From positions 5,270,001 through 5,334,000 of the forward strand of contig NC_079232.1 in assembly GCF_028502605.1 (NCBI RefSeq): a stretch of DNA of 64,000 nt. Direction: 5' to 3'. Position 1 is the first letter of the stretch. Every line of letters starts with the position of its first letter. The notes beneath the pieces were generated by a model. The model did no database searches. It was not told the origin of the DNA and worked only from the letters and a program-made list of their open reading frames with translations. This document shows, one piece after another, positions 24,951 through 34,814 of the stretch. The stretch comes from Trichoderma breve (lineage: Eukaryota > Ascomycota > Sordariomycetes > Hypocreales > Hypocreaceae). A program made the translations under genes and the position numbers.

Positions 24951-25086
24951 TCTAGCACCCCAAATTCGTTATCCAACACCCCAAATTTTAGGCATTTCTT
25001 TTTTGTATGGCCTTTCCATAATATGCGAAGCACCACCTTGGGGTGTTGGATAACGAATTTGTGGTGCTGGATAATTGTTCCCATAT
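24936..25086. mobile_element. MITE-like 151-bp element: 49-bp inverted repeats around a 53-bp spacer
   Basis: Left arm 24936-24984 and right arm 25038-25086 are reverse complements with 3 mismatches in 49 positions. Each arm contains TTATCCAACACC and ATTATC(T/C)AGCACC. It starts ATATGGGA and ends TCCCATAT, so a TA target duplication is possible. A third, diverged arm in the same orientation as the right arm lies at about 25292-25333. No transposase is encoded, so a non-autonomous DNA element is the simplest reading. Confidence 0.65.
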
Positions 25087-25751
25087 CTATCTATAGTAGC
25101 GGACACTAACAAAAGGCAGCGATAGTAGCAGATACTAGAACAAAATATTTGTAGTAACAGATTCTAGAATGAAATATTGATAGTAGCTGAAAGTACCCAA
25201 GTGATAAGAGCATATTGTGGAAGAGCCAGATACTCATGACTTGCCGGATAACTACAAAGGTATCCCAACACTTGAATCTCACGCAGTCACTGGAGTGCCG
25301 GATAGTCAACTTGAGGTGCTGGATAGTATTTCCTTTTGGTTTAGTCCATAGTAGGCAACATTGTGAGAGAAACGGCGAGAAGATATCGGTTACAGTGTCA
25401 ATTGTTCAGACTATCTGATAATGTAGTAATACAGTAGACAAAGGAAAAGAAGCAAAATGTACCGCTCGAAGGCGACTAAAAGGTCCAGGTATCTCAAAGA
25501 GTCCAACAATAATCGTACATAGAAGCAAGGAAAAAGTGTGATTCGTCGTTCCACGCTGCAAAGAAGCCGTCCTGCTTTGCTCGTTGGGGGTGTGTGTGTT
25601 TTGTGTCATGTCGTGATTCATAACCGGTTCGTGAAGCAGAGTACCAGGAGTTTTCATCATGATTGAAGACAATGCTTTGAGGCAATGTCCTGCTGTTTTC
25701 ATGCCCCATTCTTCCTCTCTTCCTCTCGGAGGCTCCAACTCCCGTCATCCC

Positions 25752-26053
25752 TTATACGGTGCTCCGCATTCTTGAGCCTCGCATTCCACGATGCCTGTAT
25801 CGCCTGTTGCCTCCAGAGCGACCGCATGTCAAGCAAGAGATGATTATTCCGAAGAAAGCAACAATGCCATTAATTATTGCAGTGAGCATGTTGCCAATCC
25901 CGGAGATAATTGCCATAATGACACTGCCGATGGTTCGGAAGATGGCCTCGAACTGTTTGGTGATGTTGTTAGAGGTGGGTCCCTTTTTTGGCTTGCTATG
26001 TCTGAGTACATGGATGGATGGAAGGTACTTACACAAGATACGACAGCACCCAT
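25752..26053 (-). CDS. Small membrane protein with N-terminal myristoylation signature (73 residues)
   Basis: Exon 1 is 26053-26033 (MGAVVSC) and exon 2 is 25952-25752, with an 80-bp phase-0 intron (GTAAGT...AACAG). The start MGAVVSC fits an N-myristoylation site with a neighbouring cysteine for palmitoylation. Exon 2 gives an amphipathic or hydrophobic region of about 45 residues (repeated I-x-N/G-I-G and AIINGIVAFFGIIISC patterns). A Cys-Gly turn (LTCGRSGG) and a strongly basic tail (NRRYRHRGMRGSRMRS) follow. I recall close relatives as hypothetical proteins in many Pezizomycotina but no named function. The likely place is the inner face of a membrane. Starting at an upstream in-frame ATG within the intron would lose this conserved-looking N-terminus. 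Confidence 0.75.
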
Positions 26054-26841
26054 TGTGAAAAGGGTTTATGAGTTGATATAGATGGTGGTTGTGTGTTGAT
26101 GTGGTTGTGGATGTAGTAGGAGAGCGTTGTGTAGGACGCGGTGTCGCAGAGCAGTATTGTTTTGATAAGGTTCAAAGTCAATAGACGGCAAATATTTATT
26201 GGTGAAGTTGCCTTGTAGAGAATATTCGACTAATAGCCAGTGTTTGTTTGTTGAGTAGGAATGAATAATAGAGAGCAGACGAAAGAGAGGTGGCGATCGT
26301 GCTTCTCTTATACACGAAGCCCGGGGGCCGCAAACAATCCCTGCACCCAAAGCTTCCCGCAAGAACCACACACACCCAAAACTTACACTCCATCTAAAAA
26401 AGATACATTACGAAAGGCACCACATAGATACGCGCATTAGCAAGGCATCCACTGCCAAGTACCTCTTTCACACCTCCATCACTGTACCACCAACATGTTT
26501 GCAGCCATGGAACAAGGCACCTTGGACGCCCATCCCTGGCTCCTCCTGCATCTCCTGCCGCTCACCGGTTCTACTGTAAACTTCATTACTAGTACCCACT
26601 TGCTGTCCGCTCTTTGCCCCCCTTCCGCAATCGTGTCTGGATGGTTGGATGGGCGCATCATTTTCTTGTCCTTTCGTCATATCAGCCCGGGCCGTTTCTG
26701 GGTTGACAATCCATGCCTGTTGTGTCGATGTTACGCCAAAAAAAACAACACCCAAGAAAACGCTAAAATGGAATGCCGTTAGCTCAACGTTGCTTCACGT
26801 CCCGAGAAGAGCAATCTGGGAGAAGAAACAAAGGGCTTCCA

Positions 26842-26849
26842 TGACGTCA
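26842..26849. promoter_or_regulatory. CRE-like palindrome TGACGTCA
   Basis: A perfect CREB/ATF-type octamer within the 14-mer TTCCATGACGTCAA, about 0.8 kb upstream of the small membrane protein start. Confidence 0.4.
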
Positions 26850-27416
26850 AGATGATTTTTGCTCTGTCACGGCATCATCATGACCACCATCCATCGCGAT
26901 GCAACGGTTTCGTATTTCCCCTTTTGGCGCACTACTAGATACAGTAGGTAGGTACCAAAGTACAGCATTACTCAACGCTGAAATCATCACCACAATTCAC
27001 ATTCTTGTCTTCGAATCTTCTTATCCTCCCCCCGGCCATTCTCCTCCGGGGAGCTGCACCGACATTCACTATTCACTGCAAGTATCCGTCCAATAGCGCA
27101 CTCGCCCTCTTGTTGCGGTAAGGCGTCCCGTCCGCCTCACCATTCTGACAAGGTACGGAGTGTGTACAGTACAGTTACAGCTGCTAGTTCCCCGGTGGAC
27201 CCTTGACGTATGCACCAACCCTGGTCCTAGGGAATCTTGATTTTCCCTCCCTCGTGTGCCGCCTTGTGGGAGCGAAGCATGTTCGTGTTGGAGAAGATCG
27301 CGGCCATTTCATGATGCTTCTGTGCGGTATCTAGATTTACATTTCCGGTGCTTTGGGTCACGCCGTAATCACTCCAGAGGTACCTGATTCCAGGTACCTA
27401 AAAAGGGTCCTTTCCA

Positions 27417-27424
27417 TGACGTCA
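27417..27424. promoter_or_regulatory. CRE-like palindrome TGACGTCA, second copy
   Basis: The second perfect octamer, within the same 14-mer as the first copy 575 bp away and in the same orientation. Confidence 0.4.
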
Positions 27425-28222
27425 ATCAGCTCTCAATCCATCTCCAGTGCAGGTACGTACTCAGTCCTCTCTCAGCCCATCCAGTGCTTCATTCACATGC
27501 CCAGCCTTCTAGACTCTAGATGCTTCACATTCTCTGCATGTAATCCTCCCTGCACTCCCCTTTTTTTCCTTCTCTCTCACATGCTCCCAAGCCCATCTCT
27601 CCGCCAATTCCATCCTCTGTTTCGATACCGCCCGCAGCTTCACCCACCGTCTTCTCAGGCACACGCTGCTCACCGTCTTCTGTGCCTGCGCCCGCATACC
27701 GCCGCGATTGGCCCACGGCCGGTAGGTTGCCTGATGCCTGTAGAGGCGGTGTCGTATTTTAATCGAGTGCATTTGCCGGCAATTCGTCCATTCGAACAGA
27801 GCACACGAATCTCTGGGCGGTGAATGCTGCATGCTTGCTGCATGCTTGCTGTACCTGTACAGTATGCTGTATGCGTTGCTTGCTGCATGCGTCTATCGTA
27901 CATGGGGTGGCATCCTCTTGTATTGCCACCATCAGCCCGCCGTTTCCAAATCCCAAACCAAGAGATGAGATAGCCAAAGATCAGTCCGCCCAAATAGAAA
28001 AAAAATATATCGTGAATCATATTCTAGAATAATGAAAGAAAGGGAGTGAGTGAGTTGAGCCAAAAGGTTACATGTGAAATTTTCAACCGCCCACAACGCC
28101 ATCTATATGCCATACTGGGGGGAGAATAAAGGGGGGAGGGGGGATATATGTTAGTAAGCTGCTTGCCGCCTGAATATCCCTTGTTTTTCTTCTCTTTCTT
28201 GTGTATCATACATGTTCATGCT

Positions 28223-30008
28223 TTATCGTGAGAACCACCATCGCTTCTTATTGTTGAGTGCCCGTTGCATGTGTGCTCGCAGCAACAGCTCCCTGTTCCT
28301 CGCATCCAGAATGCCGAGGGCAGCGCCGTCGTCGTAGTATGAGTGCCCGCGAGATAGTCGAGGCCGCTCATCGCCTGCCATCTTGATACGCTGGATCCTG
28401 CGCAGCCTGACCAGTCCATACCAGCAGACAAGCAGAGAAAAGACTATCGACGTAGCTGTGACAGCGCCGAAGCCCCAGTTCGTTTCTTCAATGAAGTTTT
28501 CCAAATTGGCACCGTAAAGCCCAGCAATAAAGGTGCCCATTGCCAGCCCCAGTGTCCCTATGCTAAACTTGAGTTCCAAGAGCATGATGGCGTTGCGGTT
28601 GGCATCGAGAATAGCTCGTACGCTGTTGCAGGTGTTAGAATTTTTGCGGCAATGGTGGTTGTGTACATTAGAAGAAAAAGAAAACTCACAGGTCCTCTGT
28701 ATTCCGGATACCAGACACCAAGTTGCTAGCCTCCTGCACAATTTCATCCGCGAGCTTATGATACGACTCGAGCAGCATCTCAACTTCCGTATGGTCGTCG
28801 GTGCTTCGATACAAGTCGTGCACCTTTTCCGTTAGATACATGGCTGCCAGGTCATCGTCCGCCTCCAGAAGCTCTTCAATGGCGTCCCGCACCAACTTGG
28901 CCTTTTGTTCAAATGTACTGACCCGCTTCGACAGAATCAGCAGTTGGCGCAGCTTCTGCCGGTCAATGTCGTCCTCAAGCTCGCTGAGGACATGCATGAC
29001 CGGCTCGCGGACCGACTCGAAATCTGCTTCGAGCTCGGACGTGACCGAAGTCAACACAGCCTCGAGAGCTCGAAATTCGTAGGGTAGTCCCGGTACACCA
29101 GGAGGGGGCTTCTGTTGTAGCTTGCCTTGGAGGTCGTACATGAAAGCAGACTGCGGATAAGACGTCTTAGAGCCGTAGACGTCAAATAGAAGCACGCGGT
29201 CACGCTTGATCAGGACTCTAAGATGTAGTAGGTTGAGTAGAATAGCCGAAGGACGAACGAGTATGTGTGGGAGGTTGGACGAATCGATTTTACGAAGATC
29301 GCGGGGCAGCAAGCCGTACTGTAAATGTACATCCTCATAGTTAGTACACCGTCGTTGTCGCCACGAGTGCTTCCCTGCTTGGCAGAGCGCAAGTCATCAT
29401 ACCTTTGCAATGAGCTCCGATTTCTTGAACTCGCCGTCCATGAGAATCACCCTACCATTCTCATCGACCTCTGTGCATCTCAGCCGCGGCTCCAGCGCCG
29501 CCTTGGCGGACAGGATTCGGCGGTTGGTGAACATGGACGAGCCATGCTCCATATCGTCGCGAGAAGGCAGATCGTCCGGTTTGAGGGCTTTGGCACCTCC
29601 CCGTACCCCAATACCCCATAATCTCTCTTGCCAAGTGGGAGTCGAGTCGCCGTTCGCATTAGACGCTTTCTGGTACGCAGTCGCCGATGTGCAGAAGGAC
29701 TTCCTCTTCAAAGTCCGCGCGCAAGCCCTTTTGAGTATTTTTCCAACTTGTAGCGATTCCGAGCTGAAGATGGAGGCCTCAAGATCAGTAAAAACGACGG
29801 GCGCATTGGAGCCAGTCTTGGTCGAATGCGCTCTGGCAACTCGCTGCCCGGAGGCTACGGTTGTCACTCGACTCGGGCATCCATGAGCGCAGCTGTAGCC
29901 GAAGAACGGGATGTCGGTCTGCGAGCGCAAGAATCGCAAGAGACTCCGCGATGGTACTGGCGACCGCAATGCCGCTGACTGCATCGCTATGGAATGGCGC
30001 GGGGGCAA
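28223..30008 (-). CDS. MRS2: Mitochondrial inner membrane Mg2+ channel (Mrs2/CorA family)
   Basis: The exons are 30008-29403, 29318-28690 and 28622-28223, giving 544 residues. Introns are 84 bp (branch TACTAAC) and 67 bp. The N-terminus (about 100 residues, Arg/Ser-rich) fits a mitochondrial presequence. The matrix domain follows: LRCTEVDENGRVILMDGEFKKSEL, LLPRDLRKIDSSN, then the long coiled helices ending in DLVRAILDANRNAIMLLELKFSI. Two transmembrane helices are at about 429-447 and 458-480, with the loop motif at 448-451 reading Y-G-A-N, then LENFIEE. The family norm is G-M-N here, so the change to GAN (codon GCC) is unusual. The tail is basic (RRIQRIK ... NKKRWWFSR). Everything else fits a working Mrs2 that imports Mg2+ into the matrix. 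The start could also be the in-frame ATG nine codons later. Confidence 0.94.
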
Positions 30009-31012
30009 ACGAGCATCAACATGGACACTTTCACTTTCGATTTCGATTTCGGATTTGGCGTTGATCGATGATGTGTAGCAGCAGAACTGCCGCTCTTTGT
30101 GGATGAGAAGGCAGAGAAGAAAATATCAAGAAATATTAAAAAGAACCCATAAAATCAATAAATGAACACGATGATGCTTATGCAAATTCTTCGGTCGTTA
30201 TTACAGTAGGTATCTCAGTATCAAGCCGTCAATGAGGGTCTGTCCAAAATTTACCTCGCTATCGCAATCAATGCGCACGGACCACCACCGTCCCTACCCG
30301 CCTGGTTGGTTCCTGCCCGCCAGCGCACGTCCAGTCCATGCGGAAGGAAGCACGCAGGAACGCCTCAAGTGACAAGCTACAGGAATAATGGGGTACTTCC
30401 AATTTCTACAGTGTTGGTCACAACTTCAATTCCATCTCCAACATCAACCTCATCTTCCCGTCTTGTCTTCAGTCTGTCTCAAGATGTATTCACCTTTGTC
30501 ATTTCACAGACAATGCCCAACCGCCTCTTTGCAGCTTTTACCCAATTGCAACCCTCGACGACGTCATCTTCTGAGACCAGCCTTCACATGCTCTGCTGCA
30601 TAAGGTAGGGAGACGGAAAGGCTCCTCAGGCTGTCCATGGAGCTAAATCCCCCCCAGCCGAGAGCCCTTGGGCTCTCGTCCGTCAACTATTTATTATCCC
30701 AGCAGATGCACTCGGTTTCCGGTGCAGCGCCACCAGCATTTGCACAAAATCCTCAGCCTGACGTTGGGGGAATCCTTCGGCTGAAGTTTATTCACCGCCG
30801 TCTTGGCCACGACTTACCGCAACAAGACAAGAGCTCTCGGTAGTCGAGCCGCGAGGGACTCTGGCTCCACCTTAAATTGCCTGGCATTTCTCCCCCAGAC
30901 ACCGGCCGATCCCCAGACCGTGCCTCTCATCGATTGCAAACGATTGCTGGAGCTGGCCGGGCATTTCCAACGTCAAATGGTCGACTGTTTCAAGTACAAG
31001 TAGTCTCTCATC
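30009..31012. promoter_or_regulatory. Divergent region between MRS2 and the F-box gene
   Basis: About 1 kb between divergent start codons. I see frames but no protein-like sequence and no named site. Confidence 0.4.
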
Positions 31013-32169
31013 ATGGAGCTCACCAAGGTTCACACCAGAGGCAAGCGCAAAACGCCTGCCACGAACCGACCTCGAGCATTACAAGAGCAGCCGCCCGCAA
31101 AGGCCCTACGGACTAGGAAGTCATTGTCCTCCGTCATGGCCGCCCGAGCGACGCGCCCCCGGAGCACGCTCGACTCCCTCCCGGGGGAAATCCTCGAGAA
31201 AATCCTCCTTTATAGCGCCAATCTCAGTCTGCCCCAGGTGAGCAACTTCATTGGCATGAAGCTTTCGGGACGGGCTACTCTGGTGCGCCTCTTCATCTGG
31301 GCGTTTCATGAGACGTGGGACCAATGGTTCGGTATTCCGACCAATCCTGCGATTGTCCATGGACCTTGGTTAGAAGATGCCCAACATGTCCCTTGCTGTG
31401 GAGATCCCGTATTCCAGGTTCGTCAATGTCTCTCTTTCCCATGGTAGCTTTCGGGTACACTACAAAGCACCTTGGTCATGATAGCGCAATTGCTAACTCA
31501 GCCCATGTATGCATACAGTCTCAAGTGCTTAATCAACCTTGGATCACCATAGATCTGATATTGCAAGCGCAGCAGACCTGGTTTGAGAATCATGGGCGAG
31601 GGCGCTACTACCAACACGGCGCTTTTTGGATTGATAAAGCTGATCAAGTTGGCCATGACTATGCCGGGGGGTTCTGTCACTTTAATGCTCGAGAATGCTT
31701 CGAAGCAGATTACCAGCAAGCCGTCAAATGGCCAGCCTTTGCCGCTAGAGGCGTTCATTGGTTTTCGCAAGATATACACCCCCTAGCACGTATTCCTGAT
31801 AGACTCATTGTCGGCCCATGGGATGACGAGATGCAGCGGCAGCTCTTTTGGCTTTGTCGCGGTGGTTACATGACTTGCGGAAAGCTCTTCACCCAGCCTC
31901 CTTGGGAAATCAAGATTGAGCTGATCCGCAACTCGATGCTTAATGCCGAGGTGCCCAATCTGCTGGCCATCAACTGCCTCTATCGCACCTGGGTGTTTGA
32001 CGGCCTACCCTCGGACGTTGTGAGGAAGGAGATTGTCAACCTGGAACGTCGAATTCAATGGGGAGGCGATCCGCACCAGACTAGAGATCTGTTACGACGA
32101 GTCCGAAGCGCCTTTTTCCTCTCAGTGCACATGCCCGAGAATCTTCTAGTTAGACGGTCCGACATCTAG
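31013..32169 (+). CDS. F-box domain protein of unknown target
   Basis: The exons are 31013-31417 and 31519-32169 (351 residues), joined at phase 0 across a 101-bp intron (GTTCGT...ATACAG). After a basic leader, residues 50-90 read as an F-box: LDSLPGEILEKILLYSANLSLPQVSNFIG. This is where Skp1 would bind in an SCF ubiquitin ligase. The rest is a helical domain rich in Trp, Phe and Leu (for example HETWDQWFGI, LFWLCRGGYMTC, LLAINCLYRTWVF). It lacks recognisable WD40 or LRR repeats, so the substrate is unknown. I recall similar proteins as lineage-expanded F-box families in Sordariomycetes. Confidence 0.8.
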
Positions 32170-34814
32170 GCGCTCTCTCTCTCTCTTCACCCCTTCCTCA
32201 TCTTATTAGCGCCACTGCCGATAAGCATCTAAGCTTTCAAAGCATGCGCTGGCAAGGCATCACTGCAGGTTTCAAATGTATGACAACCAACCATAGTAGA
32301 GCAGGATGATGATGGGGGAGCGAGGCATATCAACAATTTTGCCGGCTATGCTCTTCCTCCCCCATGCAGCCTAGGCCTTCGTGAAGGGGTCCTTATTTCT
32401 CGGCCAAATATGAAGGCTAGGAAAGAAGTTTTGGAGACATGGGAGTCTCCTACTGCAGCTGTGCTGCAGCATCAACGCATCAACGCATCAATATCAACTC
32501 ATGATCAGGTGAGCCTTAAGGGTGGTTACACAACAGCATTAGTTGGAGATGGACTCTCTGCATTCCCCGTCAAACGGGTACACGACTGCAACGACCATTG
32601 GAGTTGCGCAAAGCGAGCAAGCAAGCCGGCTGAAGGGGACGGCCCCCTCAGTATCCGGTCAATCATACGCCTGGCCAAGCCCACGCACTACCAAGTAATT
32701 ATGCTGGCCAGCGTCCTTCTCTTTTTTTACCGGCTCACGTTTGTCGGGATGAGAACAGCGCGTTCTCTTTGGCTTTGGACAAGCCTGACGCATAAACAGG
32801 CGAACCAACCACACGGGCAGTTCGAGCTTTATTTAGCCCGCCATGGTTGGTCCACGTCCACAACTGTCATTCTCGGAAAGGCTGAATCATGCAGCGGCCC
32901 CCATCGGCAGTACCACTTCAGCTACATGCTGTCTTTCTTTTTCGTTTTATTTAGGTCTCTGTGTGCGAGTGTGTGTGCAAATGGGTAAGGGAGGAAAGAT
33001 GGTTTCTCATTTGTCCCAAATAATGTTACCACAGGGTGGCTACCAAGCACTCGAGTTTATTTACCAGATTGATGATATATGGCTTTTAATCCAAATTACA
33101 TTAACAGAGTCTTCCCTCTAGAGATACGACCCAAAAGGCGGCGATCAATGACGATTCGATAGCAACAAGGCCATTTACATAGCAACACGTATGGCTTCTC
33201 AAGCAGCTGCAGTCATGAGGGGATATGTACGTGAGCAGCTCATTTATACCCTCATATCAGTCATGAGGGGGACATCGGAGAGGCAAGCCAACTCCACCCG
33301 CACACGAGTCGCGACATGTACATTCCCTGATGCACGGCAGCTTGTCGTGTTTTCTTCACGCCCTTCGCACCATATGGCTACGTGTCGGCGTGAATAAACA
33401 GGCGATATCATTACCCGCTGCCAGCCTCTCTCTCTCTCTCTCTCATCGTAGGATCTTGGCCAGCCAACCAGCCTGGCTTGCGAGGGCTCCACCGTGTGTG
33501 TATCAAGAAAATCTCCTCTTTCGGCGAGTTGGATTAGGATAGCCACCACAGCTCGCTTCCGTAGAACCGCGATTTACAGCTACTTGTAACCATATCCTAC
33601 GCTCAAGCCTTGGACAAGCCACAGTGCACATGTAAATTGGAGCACAGACAACCCTCCCTCAAGTCGCCACCGCTTACCCAATCAGGCAAGCTCCCGGCCT
33701 CAGGAAAGTTGGGAGGAGCAAATTTTAGGGCCCCATGTCGGGACGACAGCCCATGACTCACTCGGTGGGCGGTTTCACGCACGCAAGCCAGACGATTTTC
33801 GCGCACTGGGAATCTTCGACATGGCCGGGCCTACAGGAAACCTTGTGTGGTGGCCCCCCTTGATCCCCTCTCTTAGGCTGCTGAGGAGTACTCGTAAGCA
33901 GAGAGTCCGTCAAGGCTGCACTGTATAATGGTTAGGGCCGGAATCTCGCACTCCGGCTATGCATACATCTGTGTACTTGGACGATGGATCGTTTCCCTGG
34001 TAGGAGGTAGCTACTGGTACCTAGGTAGCCGGAAGTGCACTCATTGGCATTTTGGAGGTGCTTTAATGATTCAGGTAATATCAATTCGGGTCACTCAATT
34101 ATCACATCATATTTGGAGAAAAGGGCTCAAGCCCAAAAGCTGCTCGTAATCATGTTTGAATTCTTTCCCATTCGCTCTCCTCCATCCTCTCTTCGAACAG
34201 GAGGATGGGATCCAAGCAAATGGGGCTTTGGCTGTCGCCAAGATAGATAGAGCAAGAAAAAAAAAAGTCGAAGGTCGCAAAGGAAATCAAAAGCTTCTAG
34301 TCGTACAAGTAAAACACACACAAACAGCCTCCGGCCCCTCAACTGCTGGGCAAAAACCTTTAAATTGCTTTCTTCCACACTTTACAGGATATCTTTCATC
34401 ACCGTCGTTGTTGTAGCCATCCGTATGTAATTTCCCTTGTTTCTGGATGAAGAAACAGTAAAAAGATTAAACGCACTTTTTTTTCCAAGGCGAAACCGTT
34501 GCCTTTGGACAATACCATGTCCGGTGGTTTATGTTAACTTGCAGAAACGTGCCCTCTGCCCAAGGTGTGCGGTATCAAAAGCGCTGTTGTCAACGAGACG
34601 CCCCCTGGCCTCCCCTTCGAGCGCCATCCATATAAAAACCGTTAAAAGTCTTCTGACAAAGGGAAAAAGTAAATTGCAGCAAATAGAGAGAAACGAAGGG
34701 CGGAATCGGTAAATTACAGCCAGACCGATCCATGGTAGAACAGCATTAGATTGATGGCGATGATAATTCGCGTATAAAAAGTTTGACAGTGTAAATAAAC
34801 GCCCCGGGTAAATT
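32170..34814. other. Convergent 2.6-kb region between F-box and cyclin genes
   Basis: No gene is supported. A (CT)n run is at about 33427-33444, and a GTACTCGTA element occurs near 33887. The last few hundred bases before 34815 are probably the cyclin 3' UTR. A tRNA-like fragment near 33927 was rejected. Confidence 0.45.

Larger units (their letters stand above)
23867..25751. other. Repeat-rich gene-poor patch
   Basis: About 1.9 kb between XPF and the next small gene. It holds a minisatellite, a direct repeat pair, a remnant of a cysteine-containing protein and a long inverted repeat, listed separately. Base composition changes to AT-rich with TAGTAGCAGATACTA-type words. Confidence 0.6.
26054..28222. 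other. 2.2-kb upstream region of the small membrane protein gene
   Basis: No gene is supported. Seen here: two copies of TTCCATGACGTCAA (26839-26852 and 27414-27427), each with a perfect CRE palindrome TGACGTCA; a TACGGAGTG element near 27154; and an imperfect array of GCTGCATGC/GCTTGCT words at 27823-27891. The last part is the 3' flank of MRS2. Confidence 0.45.

Noticed and set aside
27353..27823. 156-residue plus-strand frame
   Set aside because: It is rich in Ser, Pro, His and Leu from pyrimidine-rich DNA and overlaps equally long frames on the minus strand.
32410..32988. 192-residue plus-strand frame
   Set aside because: Composition is not protein-like, there is no domain, and no supporting intron or neighbour context was found.
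33925..33965. tRNA-like fragment (GTATAATGGTTAG then a CCGGA/TCCGG stem)
   Set aside because: It resembles a D-arm plus anticodon stem, but there is no T-arm (GGTTCGA-type box) at the right distance and no acceptor stem, so it is not a tRNA gene.
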